From positions 93,646,923 to 93,710,922 of the forward strand of contig NC_132910.1 of the NCBI RefSeq assembly GCF_047675955.1: a stretch of 64,000 nt of DNA, read 5' to 3'. The stretch is from Chlorocebus sabaeus. Its lineage: Eukaryota > Chordata > Mammalia > Primates > Cercopithecidae. Numbering within the stretch: position 1 is the stretch's first letter; each line of letters begins with the position of its first letter. The translations under genes were made by a program, and so were the position numbers. This document shows, piece after piece, positions 46,480-57,907 of the stretch. The notes under the pieces are model-generated. The model was not told the origin of the DNA, searched no databases, and saw only the letters and a program-made list of their open reading frames with translations.

Positions 46480-48960
46480 CCAGGGAGGTTTACATTTATC
46501 AATAAGAAAATAAAAACATATCGGCAGTAATAAAATAAATTTCAACAGACCAACTATAACCAGCGATTATCTGTATTCTGCAGGAGAAGTGCACAAGAAG
46601 AAATGAGCTCAATCACAGCATAAAGAATTTTAGTCATAATAGGTTCCTGATACTAAGCTCTTAAAATGGATATAAACAAGATGTGGTAGAATTTGAAAAA
46701 CAGGTTACAATCACAGTAGTAGGTAATGTTTGAGAGTCTCTCCACTTGCAATATATATCTTTTATAATAGTTAAACACTGTGGACTTCTAAATTTCGCAA
46801 TTTTTTCAGAGTTTATTTAAACCCTTTAAAAAATACAACGGGATCTTTCTTTCATGCTTTGTTAGATCTCAAGGATGATTATTTAAAACAGAAATCTTTC
46901 AACTTCATTCAAGTATAGTGCACTACAGCTACTAACTAGGAAACAATGAGAAAACACTTTTCTTCACCTTAAGTTACAGATACTGGAAGTTTTTCCTTCA
47001 AAACAGGAGACAGTCCATCTGAAGCTAGTAGTAGATGCATAGTTAAGGATAACCTACTAGTATATGGAGCTCAGGAGATGTTACCTTAAGTTGAAGTCTT
47101 CCAAATTATCAGATGAGGACTGAGGTGAACAGGATCCTAAACCATAATTGGTCAGAAGAGTGGGAGAGGTTGAATATAGTTTGACCACTGCACATGTGTG
47201 ATCATGTTCTTGAAAACTCTGCACAATCTTAATGCTCCCTTGTTATTGTCTCATTATTAGAGAGCATCACCTATATTACCTTTGGGGTATGTACTCACAT
47301 TTTTAATTTTCTGTGGCATTGATGACTAATCATCCACCAAAAATTTTCCCCTCTCTATTTCAGAGCATGGTGTTGATGATGTGGGGAGGTGGCTGCACAA
47401 CTAGAGATACACTTCCTAGCTACCCTGGATTCAGGTTTGTCCATGTGCTACCCCCACCAAAGGAACTTGAAAAGAGATTGTGTCGCCTCCATGCTTAAAG
47501 CATTTAAGCAGCAGATAGATCTGAGATGGAGAACTCAGAGGCACCAGAGTATGGTGGAATCAAAAGGTGGAAAGAGGCTGGGTTGCCTGAATGATTCCAT
47601 GGAGAAAAACTGCCCACTAGTCAGAAGTATTCATACTGGACTCAAAGAAGTGAGAAATTTAAAATTTGATGTTTATTCATTGGAGCAGCTAGAGTAACCC
47701 TATAAATCCAAATCCAAAAATAAAGTAAAAGAAAATGTGATATATTGGAGTTTTAAAAAATTCCTGGCTATGGAAAGGTTTGAGAAATAGTTATAATCTT
47801 AAAATACATGGGCTGGTCTCATAATTAAAAGGCTATAACCATTGAAAGTCATCTCATTAGTCCAAAACATTTAATAAATATTAATAGTCATAATTTTCCT
47901 AAGGATTAAAAGTTACTGGAACAAGTTGGGGGTCTCTTGTTGAAACAAATTATCAGAATAAAGGAAAAACTTAATTTACCAACTGAGAAATTGAAAGACG
48001 TTAAAAGCATAGATGGAGGTGAGAGTGAGGCAAAGGTACGAACTACAATGGGTGTTTTTCTAGACCAGAAGTAGTCAGGCGAGGTATTCCATTTCCATTT
48101 TCTCATTGAAATGTTTGATATCTATCTTGTTTATCTGTTAAAAGGTCGAGTCAGAGAAAAAGATGTTACATCTCTTTAAAAAATTTCAAGTACGAAGAGA
48201 AGCAAATCAATGTCATTGTTAATAAATTAGAATAATGAGAACACATCTGTATATTGAAGGATAATAAAATTAATTTCATTTATCTTTCAGATTAGATTTG
48301 GAAGTTCAATGAAATCTGTGATTACACATTTTACTATAGATATATTAATAGAAATAGAAGTTTAGAAATAAAATGAGAGATAAGAATTAAATGGGTGATA
48401 TCTTTAAGAACTGTCTAAGTTGACATTGTAATATAAGAAATGCATCTCTGTTTACAGAATAAGAATAGACAGGTTTTCTTCAATATAAGGAGCAGGTCTT
48501 TATCAAAGGTCACTTAACTGTATATTTTTTGAAATATTTCCAAGCTGCTAAAGTAATTATGTGTAATATTTTTAAATAGACCATTTATTTTTCATAAAGT
48601 AAAATTAATATATTTGAATAAATTTATAAGCTGAAAGACCACTTTAATTGTGTTTTGATTCATTTCTAAGAATTTCTATAGCAACTGTCACCATAGTTTT
48701 CAGATTTTCAGACAAATGTATTGAAAAATTAGAAAAATATTTCAGTAAGTGGAAATTTTCACTCTGATAAAATTAAAAGATGATGAATTATAAGAAGAAA
48801 CTCAAGAAGATATATTTTTAAAAAGTGTTTGCTTAAATGAAGCAATTACCTTGGGAAAATATTTCCAGATATTCCAAAAAGATGACTAAGAAATGAAATG
48901 TATCAGAGGAATGACTTGGTTATCTGCATTCTTTGAGGCAATTCATGAACTCGATTTCAT
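46480..48960. other. Mostly single-copy DNA; old repeat-like part at 47350-47700
   Basis: 47350-47700 ('gggttgcctgaatgattcca' to 'gcagctagagtaaccc') has wording like an old mammalian LTR/MER tail but cannot be assigned. The rest is AT-rich and unrecognised. The 102-codon frame at 47389-47697 falls in that repeat-like part. Confidence 0.35.
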
Positions 48961-49370
48961 CTGAGGAATGCCATGCACTTAACTCTCTGGCCTGAAGACC
49001 CTAATTATGTATTTGAGGGATCTACCTGGCCCACTTAGCAGCTTCAATTGGGGCCCCATCAGGAAGAGTATGAGAGGCATCTTACAGATTTTCTTTACTC
49101 ACCAACATACATGCCAGCCATGCCAGGACTTTGATGGTAGCAGGCTAAGCCATGTCCCACACTGCCCAGATGTTCCTATGCCCAACCCAAGCTATTTACC
49201 TGGCTTGCTGGCCCCTGGTTCTCTTTGCCATCTCTGCTCCCTGCTAAGGCCAGGTCCCTTTTCAGCCTTGTGTCTAATATTCCACCAAAGTCTCACCCAA
49301 GTCTGGGCTGTCCCTTCTGAGCCCAGAACAGGTCATTGCCATCCAATACCTGGCACTGCATAATATATAA
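48961..49370 (+). other. GC-richer island with a 118-codon open frame of unknown nature
   Basis: The frame 49007-49363 begins MYLRDLPGPLSS and is rich in Pro, Cys, His and Leu. I recognise no domain, signal peptide or membrane segment. Composition differs clearly from the AT-rich flanks. There is no visible splice-site framework or poly-A signal, so a decayed repeat or processed-pseudogene piece is as likely as an exon. Function is unknown. Confidence 0.3.
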
Positions 49371-49728
49371 ATGGGACAATTCAAAGGCCATCAGTGAGAT
49401 ATTAGATCATTTCTAACACATTAGAATGCTGAAATCAGGTTTATATCACTTCCATTCAGAAACACGAAGACTAACAACAAATAATGAAGACTAAAACAAC
49501 AGTAAAATCAGTAAAATAATCAGTTTATAATCAATACTTATAATTATAAAAATTAAGTTTTAAGAATTTTTTTAATTTAAAGGAAACCATCAATAGAAAT
49601 GAGATGTATTTCAATTAATAAAATGTAAAAAAACAGAATTCCAAGAGCACAGAAATTTACAAGAAAACAGAAAACAAGATGCCTAAAGAAATTAAATTTT
49701 ACTTTTTTCAACCAAAATCCTTATGTAG
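49371..49728. other. AT-rich spacer
   Basis: Nothing recognised. Confidence 0.45.
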
Positions 49729-50073
49729 TAGTCATGCCTTGCTTAACAACAGAATATGTTCTGAGAAATGTATTGTTAGGCAATTTCATCATTGTGCCAA
49801 CATCTTAACGTGTATTCATGCAAACTGAGGTGGTATAGCTTATTATTCACCTAGGCTCTATGGTACAGCCAATTGCTTCTAGGCTACAAACCTGTATAGC
49901 ATGTTATTGAACTAAGTACTATAGCCAGTTGTAACACAGCTAAGCATTTGTGTATCTAAACATATCTAAACATGGAAAATGTACGGTTAAAATATGATAT
50001 TATAACCTCATTGGACCACCATGGGATATGCTGACCATCATTGATCAAAATGTCATTATGTGGCACATGACCA
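49729..50073 (+). mobile_element. Tigger-type MITE (probably MER8)
   Basis: Inverted termini 'tagtcatgccttgcttaaca' and 'tatgtggcacatgacca', with the internal block 'taaacatatctaaacatgga'. TA follows the right end (50074-50075) and TA lies one base off the left end, as expected for TcMar elements. The number MER8 is from memory. Confidence 0.65.
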
Positions 50074-50119
50074 TACTTCATATGCCTTTTATCTCACAAA
50101 TTCACTAGAAAATTATTCC

Positions 50120-50430
50120 GGCCAGGCGCGGTGGCTCACGCCTATAATCCCAGCACTTTGGGAGGCCGAGGCGGGCGGATCATGAGGTCAGGAGATCGAG
50201 ACCATTGTGGCTAACACGGTGAAACCCCTGTCTCTACTAAAAGCACAAACAAAATTAACCGGGCATGGTGGTGGGCGCCTGCCATCCCAGCTATTCGGGA
50301 GGCTGAGGCAGGAGAATGGCGGGAACCCGGGAGGCGGAGCTTGAAGTGAGCCGAGATCACTCCACTACCAGCCTGGGCGACAGAGCGAGACTCTGTCTCA
50401 AAATAAATAAATAAATAAATAAAAAGAAGA
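50120..50430 (+). mobile_element. AluY element
   Basis: Starts GGCCAGGCGCGGTGGCTCACG and has Y-type wording ('atcatgaggtcaggagatcg', 'ctaacacggtgaaacc'). It keeps many CpGs and ends in an (AAAT)n tail. A perfect 13-bp duplication agaaaattattcc lies at 50107-50119 and 50431-50443. With the retained CpGs it is one of the youngest insertions here. Confidence 0.95.
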
Positions 50431-50721
50431 AGAAAATTATTCCAAAGAAATAAAGATTGATGTGTCAAAGATTTAGCTATAAGGTCATTCACTGCATTTT
50501 TCTTTACTAATGAGAAAAAAAAAATGGAAATAATGTAGCCAAAGAACTGATTAAAAAAAATTATGATACAGCGGGATACTGTATGCCATTGAAAATATCT
50601 TCATAACCTATGTGAAGTGATAAAAAATCCAGATTTTATTAACAAAAAAGCACCAAAAATAACTGTCATATTTAGAATACTTATTTTGCTTGATAAATCA
50701 ATATAGAAGTATGTGTGTGTA

Positions 50722-51019
50722 CAGTAGCCGCCTCTTATCCATGAAGGCTATGTGCTAAGACCCTCAATGGATGCCTGACACTATGGATAGCACTGAACTA
50801 TGTTTTCTTCTAGGTATACATGCTGATGATAAGGTTTAATTTATAAACTAGGAATAGTAGAGATTAAAAACAATGACAAATAATAGAATAGGTCTAACAG
50901 TAATACTGTAATAAAAGTTACATCAATCTGGCCTCTTTCTCTCTAAAAATATCTTCACGGTATTCATCACAGGTAAACGAAACTGCAAAATGCAAAATCA
51001 CAAACAGAGGGGACTACTA
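50722..51019 (+). mobile_element. Tigger-family element, internally deleted
   Basis: Inverted ends CAGTAGCCGCCTCTTATCC and GGGGACTACTA, with TA before the left end (50720-50721). Internal blocks 'ggatgcctgacactatggat' and 'aaggtttaatttataaacta' are Tigger wording. Confidence 0.75.
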
Positions 51020-51066
51020 CATATACATGTATGTGTACATATATGTGTGTGTATATATATGTATAA
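51020..51066 (+). repeat. TA/TG-rich microsatellite
   Basis: Interrupted 'atacatgtatgtgtacatat' and 'gtgtgtgtatatatatg' abutting the Tigger. Confidence 0.8.
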
Positions 51067-52345
51067 ATGGAAAAGTATAAATCAAAATATTAAGAACTAG
51101 GAAGGTATTGCTTATTTTTGTATAATTGATCCATAATTTCTAATTTTTCTGCAAGAAACATTTTAACTTTGCAACAAGTAAAAATGTATATATAATTTTA
51201 GATTCATTTAATAAAGTTTTAAAAACCTATTTACAAGAAATGCATATAAAGAAAAAATATAAAGCTTAAAAATACAAAGATGAAAAAGAGTTTAGAGGTA
51301 AATAAAAACAAAAAGTAATCAAAGATAAAGCTGTCACTTTAACCAAAGCATTGTGAGTTAACAAATATTTATTTAACAATATTATACAGCCAATAAAATC
51401 AAATTTTTTCTTAATATTTTATTATATTAATGAAAATCTTATGATACACTATCAAGCAAATATGAACCCTTCCAAATATTATAATATCTCAATATTTAGT
51501 TCTTGAAAATTAAAATTTTTAATGTGGGATTGGCCTTCTATGTGTGTGTGTGTGCATGCGTGTGTGTGTGTACTTTTCTTGCTGTTGAACACCTACTATT
51601 TGTTAATGTCCAACTACATCACCAGCATTGGCTTTGAGAACAAAAGGATAAAGACAAATGCAATCTATGAACCTTTTAATTTGCTAACATTTCTTAAGAA
51701 AGACTAATAACCCTTAATATTCGTCTACTCAATAAACACACTATTTATATGAATGGAAGGTCAACACAACCTGAGACTTTTTTCATGCGTTCTTCCGGAT
51801 TTCAATGGCTGCTGAAGCTCAGTTGCTGTAAATCACAAACAAAAGCACACCCATATTTTAAAACATGGACTTTATAGATAAAAGAAATCACTTAATAGGA
51901 TATATATTTGTCAACATCTACCTTCCTTAGCCTGGATCCATCACTGTGGTCTGGCTTTGAAAGCCTAAATTCTGGGGCCATGCTGATCATACTAACAGTA
52001 TAATAGGCTCAGAACCACGATCAGATGAGGGCATCAGTAAAACTTATTCCCTACATAGAATGACAAGGGTTCTCTCTCAGAATCGGTGTGTCTACTCAAT
52101 TGTAGCCCTCCTTCTCAGTCCCTGCTGCATTTGTTCAGCCTTCACATTTTAGTTTTTTCTTGTTTTCTGATCTGTGCTCCAGTTTGTTTCCCTAGAATCT
52201 TGACCCAGTTGGTCACGACCTGATATCTATATGGTGGAGGCTGCTTCCACCATCATGTACCTCTTGATGCTGGTAGAATATGGCTCCATGAAGTGCAGAT
52301 TACCAACTCAATAACTATAATGCACTGTATTGGCCTGTTTCAATA
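51067..52345. other. AT-rich single-copy DNA with a (GT)n at 51541-51570
   Basis: A (TG)n run interrupted by CATGC lies at about 51541-51570. No other repeat and no gene was seen. Confidence 0.5.
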
Positions 52346-52560
52346 TGGCTGCAACCTGGACATTAGAGATGTTAGGAATTCAGGTTCTGGAGTCAAACTA
52401 CTGATATCTAATCCTATCTTAGCTGCTTACAAATTGCATAGAAAAATGAGTCATTTAACTTCTCTAAGCCTATGTCTCCATCTGAGAGCATATCTCTATG
52501 GGGTTATTTTGAGAATTAAATGAGATTGCATAAAATGATCCTGACATATGACCAGCCCTT
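52346..52560 (+). mobile_element. MIR element
   Basis: 'ggttctggagtcaaactact', 'cttagctgcttacaaattgc', 'gagtcatttaacttctctaa' and 'tgagaattaaatgagattgc' are the MIR core in order. The 76-codon frame at 52293-52523 is this MIR. Confidence 0.7.
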
Positions 52561-52754
52561 GCTAAGTGGATCTAGGAGTAGTATATTGGAGGACAGTGAA
52601 GAATGTAAGGCTTTCGAGGTAATGAAGAATGAAGAGAGACTCCATCTCACAGTAGATGATTGAATAGAAAGGATTGGGTATAGAGGTGCAAGTCTGAAAC
52701 TAAGTGCTATGATGATGATTCAAGGATAAATCTTGGTCATATAAAAAGCTATAA

Positions 52755-55490
52755 GCCAAATAAGAAGAGATTGAATTAGTAATAAAAATTCTGCCATCAA
52801 ACAAAAGTCTTGGACTGGATAGTTTCACTATGAATTCTATCAAACATTTAAAGAATACCTAATACAAATTCTTCAAAAAATTGAAGAATGAATATTTTCA
52901 GGCTCATTTTATGAAGCCAGCAGTACCTTAATATGAAAATCAAAGAAAGTATAAAAAAAGGAAACTACAGGTTAATACCCCTAATTAACATAAATGCAAA
53001 AACACTCAGCAAAATAATATCAAACTGAATTAAACAGCATGATCAAGTGGAATTCACCCCAGGGATGCCAGTATGGTAGAACATACATAAGTCAATAAAT
53101 GTGATATGTCACATTAACAGAATGAAGTACAAAACATACGATCACTTCAATAGGTGCAGAAAAAATATTTTGAAAATCGAACTTCCTTTTATGCAAACAA
53201 ACAAATTAGGTATAGAAGGAGTGTACCTCAACAAAATAAAGGTTACATATGACAAAACCCCAGCAAACATCATACTTACTGGAAAAAAAGTTGAAAACTT
53301 TTTCTTTAAGAATCATAACAAGAGAAGGATGCTTATATTTACCACTTCTAGTTAATATAGTACTAGAGGCCTAGCCAAGCAATTAGGCAAGAAAAGGAAA
53401 TTAAAAGTATGCAAATTGTAAAGGAAGAACTTAAATTGTCCCTATTTGCAGGTGACTTGATCTTACATATCAAAAATCCTGAAGACTCCACCCCAAAACT
53501 ATTAGAACTAGAAAAACAATTCAGTCAAGTAGCAGAATACAAAATCTACGTACAAAAATTAGTAGCACTTTTGTACACTAACAGTGAACTATCCAAAAAA
53601 GAAATCAATTGTATTTACAGTAACTACTAAAAAATAAAATGCTCATTAATACATTTAACTACGAGGTGAGAGATCTGTACACTGAAACCATAAAATATTG
53701 ATGAAAGAACTTTAAAAAGACACAAATAAATGGAAAGATACCCTGTATTCTTGGATTGGAAGAATTAACATTGTTAAATTGCTCATAGTACTCAAACTGA
53801 TCTATAGATTCAATTGAATCTCTGTCAGAATTTTGATGTAATTCTACACAGAAATGAAATAATAATCCCAAAATTCATATGACACCACAAAGACCCCCAG
53901 TAGCCAAAATAATCTGCAACAAAAAGAAAAAGGCTGAAGACATCATACTACATGACTTTAAAATATGCTGCAAAGCTGTAGTAACCAAAATGGCATGGTA
54001 CTGGCACAAAATCAGACACACAGACCGATGAAGCAGAATGGAGAGCCCAGAAATAAATTCACACATTTACAGCCAACTAATTTTAGACAAAGGTGCCAAG
54101 ATTATACAATAAAGGACAATTCTTGATGGTATTGGGTAAACTAGATGTCCACATGAAGAAGAATGAAATTAGACCTTTCTCTCTCATCATAAACAAAAAT
54201 CAACTCAAAATGAATTAATGATTTAAATGTAAAACAATAAATTATAAAACTACTAGAAGAAAAGATAGGAGAAAAGTTCCATAACATGGGTCTGGGCAAT
54301 AATGTTTGGGATATTACCCCAAAAGCACAGGCAACAAAAACAGTAGCCATAGCCATGGCTATTATCAAAAATAAGAAAGATAACAAGTGTTGGCCAGAAG
54401 ATGGAGAAAAAAGAACCCTGTTTCCTGTTGTTGTGGATGTAAATTAGTACAGCCTTTACTAAGAAAAGTATGGAGATTCCTCAAAAAATATGAAGATACA
54501 GGAGCCCCCACTTCTCCATAGTTAAACTTTCTGTGGTTTCAGTAGCTGGTGGTCAAGTACAGTCAAAATTGTAAATAAAACATTCCAGAAATAAATGATT
54601 CATAAGTTTTAAATCGCATGCTGTGTATACACATATACACAGTGTATATGTTATTTGCCCATTACTCACTTAGTAGTCACCTAATAGCCATCTAAGTTAT
54701 CAGATCAAAAAAGCATAGTATTTTTAGGGTTTGGTGCTATTTGTGGTTTCAGACATTCTCTGGGGGCCCTGGAACATGTCCTGCAGATAAGGGAGGACTA
54801 CTGTGGAACTACCATACGAACCAGCAATTGTTTAATTATTTAAGTATTTAAATAATTAAAGATCCCAAAGAGGTATCTACATTTCCATGTTTGTTGCAAC
54901 ATTATACACAATAGTCAAGGTATTGAATCAACCTAAGCAAATGTCCATCAGTGGATAAATAGGTGAAGAAAAAAATGTATTATACACAATGATATACTCG
55001 TCAGTCATAAAAAAGAAGGAAGTCTTGTCATTTGTGATGACATAGATGAGCCAGAAGGACTTTATGTTAAGTGAAATAAGTCAGGCACAAAAAAACAAAT
55101 ACTACATAAATTTCAGTCATATGTAGAACAGAAAAAAGTTGACGTCATGGAAGAAGAGAGCAGAATGGTGACTATCAAGGGCTGTGGTGGTTTGGGGGTG
55201 GGATTAGGAAGATGTTGTTAAGGGACACAAAATTTCAGTTAGATAGAAGAAGTATGTTCAAAAGATCATTACACAACATGTCAACTATATTTAATAATAT
55301 ACTGTATTATTAAAAAATGCTAGGAGAGTAGATGTAAAGTATTCTCACCACCAAAATGATTACTATGTAAGGTAATGCACATGTTAATTAGTTAGAATCA
55401 ATCATTTCACAAATACGTATATACTTCAAAACATGATGTTCTACATGGTAAGTTCATACAATTTTATCTATTAATTTAATTTTTTAAAGA
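52755..55490 (+). mobile_element. Old L1 (L1MA/L1MB-type) ORF2 and 3' end, split by a Tigger
   Basis: Starts in the ORF2 linker/RT part ('ctattaattctatcaaac'-like) and keeps the RT order through 'gcaagaaaaggaaattaaaa'. The active-site FADD reads FAGD (GGT at 53451-53453), losing one catalytic Asp. It ends in a 3'UTR with 'agagtagatgtaaagtattc'. A Tigger interrupts it at 54499-54803. ORF2 sequence between about 54355 and 54370 appears to have lost a segment. All frames are broken; the longest open piece is 84 codons. Confidence 0.8.
54499..54803 (+). mobile_element. Tigger-family element (Tigger3-like) inside L1
   Basis: Inverted ends CAGGAGCCCCCACTTCTCC and GATAAGGGAGGACTACTG, with TA at 54497-54498 before it. 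Inside are 'ttccagaaataaatgattca' and a perfect 9-bp palindrome catatacac-a-gtgtatatg (54632-54650). The L1 sequence resumes directly after the right end, so this inserted after the L1. Confidence 0.8.
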
Positions 55491-55930
55491 GAGAGGGGAA
55501 GCTAGAAGCCTAGATAATTAGACATACAGGGAAAAAGCAAGACTACCCTAATCTTAATGTAAATTTACCTGAAACATTAAACTAGCACTTAAATTTTGCA
55601 CAGTGTGGAAGATAATTTTTTTCTAGGGCACTAGATGGGGAAAAGAATATAGATGTTAGTAAAAACACCAAAGTTTTTGGGGGTTGCAGGCTTGTCATAT
55701 GGAAAATCAAAGGGTCATTATAACCACCTTTTCTCTTGAGCCATATAAAACCTATACTAAGGCCTGCCGATCTACCAATCTCCCTGAAGTGCAGTTATAG
55801 TCATCAGCCAATTTGTCTCTCAAAGCCTTGAATGGATTACAGAATTACATACAACCTTTTCAGCACAACATCATATGACCCAACTTTCCTTTGCAGCCTT
55901 CATCTCAATATAGTCCTACGTGTACCTAGT
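55491..55930. other. Single-copy spacer
   Basis: Nothing recognised. A 101-codon frame starts at 55832 and runs into the next repeat. Confidence 0.45.
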
Positions 55931-56090
55931 GTTCCAATGAAATGGATTCTGAAATATGTTGTGTATTTTCCTGCCTCCAATATTTTGCTCTCACAATGTT
56001 TTTTCCTCTGGGAATCCTTCCCACCTTATAGATTTGTTGCAACTGGCTCCTTCAAGGCTCATCTCAAATGCAATTTCATTGTATGGTACT
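55931..56090 (+). mobile_element. L2 fragment
   Basis: 'cctctgggaatccttcccac' followed by 'ctggctccttcaaggctcat' and 'ctcaaatgcaatttc' is the L2 3'-region wording in sense direction. Confidence 0.55.
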
Positions 56091-56294
56091 ACAATACCAA
56101 TTCAGTGGAATTTGTAGGTCCAGAAACCAAGGGATAAAGTAGAAGTTGTCCCACTTACTACTATTGCCAGCGACACTTGGGAAATTCATGCATATCACCC
56201 TCATATCTTTAGATTTACTAGGTTTAGAGGTCTCAGTTCCAAGACAGTAACACTTCCACCAGGGGGAATAATAAAATTCCCATCGAACCTGTTA

Positions 56295-57905
56295 AAATTT
56301 CATTTTATTGAGGTGTAATTTACATACTGTAAAATTTACCCTTTTATTGTATAATTTGACTAGCTTTATCAAGTATATTAATTGAATAACCACCAAATCA
56401 ATATATAGAACAATTTCATCACCCCAAAATATTGCCTCATGCTCCTCTGAGGTCAAGTCCTACTCTATTCTCAATGTCTAGCAACCAGTGACACATTTTC
56501 TGTCCTAAGATTTTGTCATTTCCAGAATGAAATCATGAAATATGTGACCCTCTGAGTCTGATTTCTTTCATTTCCCATACTGCATGTTGTTAAATATATC
56601 AGTAGTTAATTGCTTTTTATGCTAAGTAGTATTCCGTTGTTTGAAAGTACTAATTTGTTACCAATTGGGCAGTTGAAACACATTTTCATAGTTTACATTT
56701 TGGGCTATTATGAATAAAGATATGTAAATATTCATTTACAAGTGTTTCTGTACTTATATGTGAACATAAGTTTTCATTTGTTTTCAGTGAATAGGAGAGA
56801 GAGTGGTGGGTCATATGGTAAGTGTAAGTGTACTTTTACAAGAAATTTCCCAACTATGTTTGAAAGTGGCTCTTCCATCTGCATTCACATTAGCAATATT
56901 TGAGACTTCTGGCTATTCTAAATCCTGGCCAGTCCTTGGTAGGCACAGTGGTTTTTTAGTGATGTTTGTTTGTTTGTTTTAGACATTTGTTGACTTAGTA
57001 GTATCCCCTTGTGTTTCAATTTGCTTTTCTTTAATGACTAATGATGTTGAGCATCTTTTCATGTACTTATTTTCCATCTGTATATCTCCTCTGGCAAAGT
57101 GTCTCTTTAAATATCTTTCTTTATATTCAGTTATTTTGTTTTCTTATTTCATTTTGAAAGTTATTTATATATTCTAGAAAAAATTTATATAACACATATA
57201 TGTTTTGCAAATATTTTTTTTCCACCTTTTAATTTTCTTAATAATGTCTTTCAAGAAGCAGAAGATTCCAAATTTGATAGTCCGATTTATAATTTTTATG
57301 AATCTTGCTTTTAGTATCAGAGCTAAGGAAATCTTCACATAATCAAAAGTCACGAAGACTTTTCCCATGGTTTCCTCTGGAAGTTTTATGGTTTAGATTT
57401 TCTATTTAGGTCTATGATGTATGTTGAATTAATGTTTGTATATTATGTGAGGTGTAGGTTGAAGTTCATTATTGTGCAAATGGATATCCAATTTTTCCAG
57501 TATCTTTTGTTAAAAAGACTACCTTTCTTCAATGAATTGTTTTTGTACCCTTGCCAACATCACATGGCCATTCATGTGTCAGCCTGTGTCTGAAGTTCCC
57601 AATCTTTTCTAGCCATTTATATACCTGTCCTTTTCCTAGACCACACTCACTGAATTACTCTAGTTAATACAAGTCTTAAAATCATACAGTGTGAATTTTC
57701 TAACCTTGTTCATTTAGAAAATATTATTGTGGCTATTTTAGTTCCTTTGACTTTTCAGATTTTAAAATCAATGTACCAATTTCTATTTTAAAAACTTTGA
57801 TATTAATTGAAATTGCATTGAATCTATTTTCATTTTTAAAGTAGAGAGAGTTCAATTTATAAAGTTTGGAGACAGTTCTATTATATATTAGCCTATGAGT
57901 GTTGC
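56295..57905 (-). mobile_element. Old L1ME-type fragment, minus strand
   Basis: On the plus strand it reads as antisense LINE in order: 'cattttattgaggtgtaatt', 'gggctattatgaataaagat', 'taatgatgttgagcatcttt', 'aagttttatggtttagattt', 'gtgcaaatggatatccaatt'. That is 3'UTR into ORF2. All frames are broken. A truncated L1PA in the opposite direction abuts its right end. Confidence 0.75.
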
Positions 57906-57907
57906 TA

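Noticed and set aside
55832..56137. 101-codon plus-strand frame considered as an exon
   Set aside because: Most of it overlaps an L2 fragment and no splice or start context was seen.
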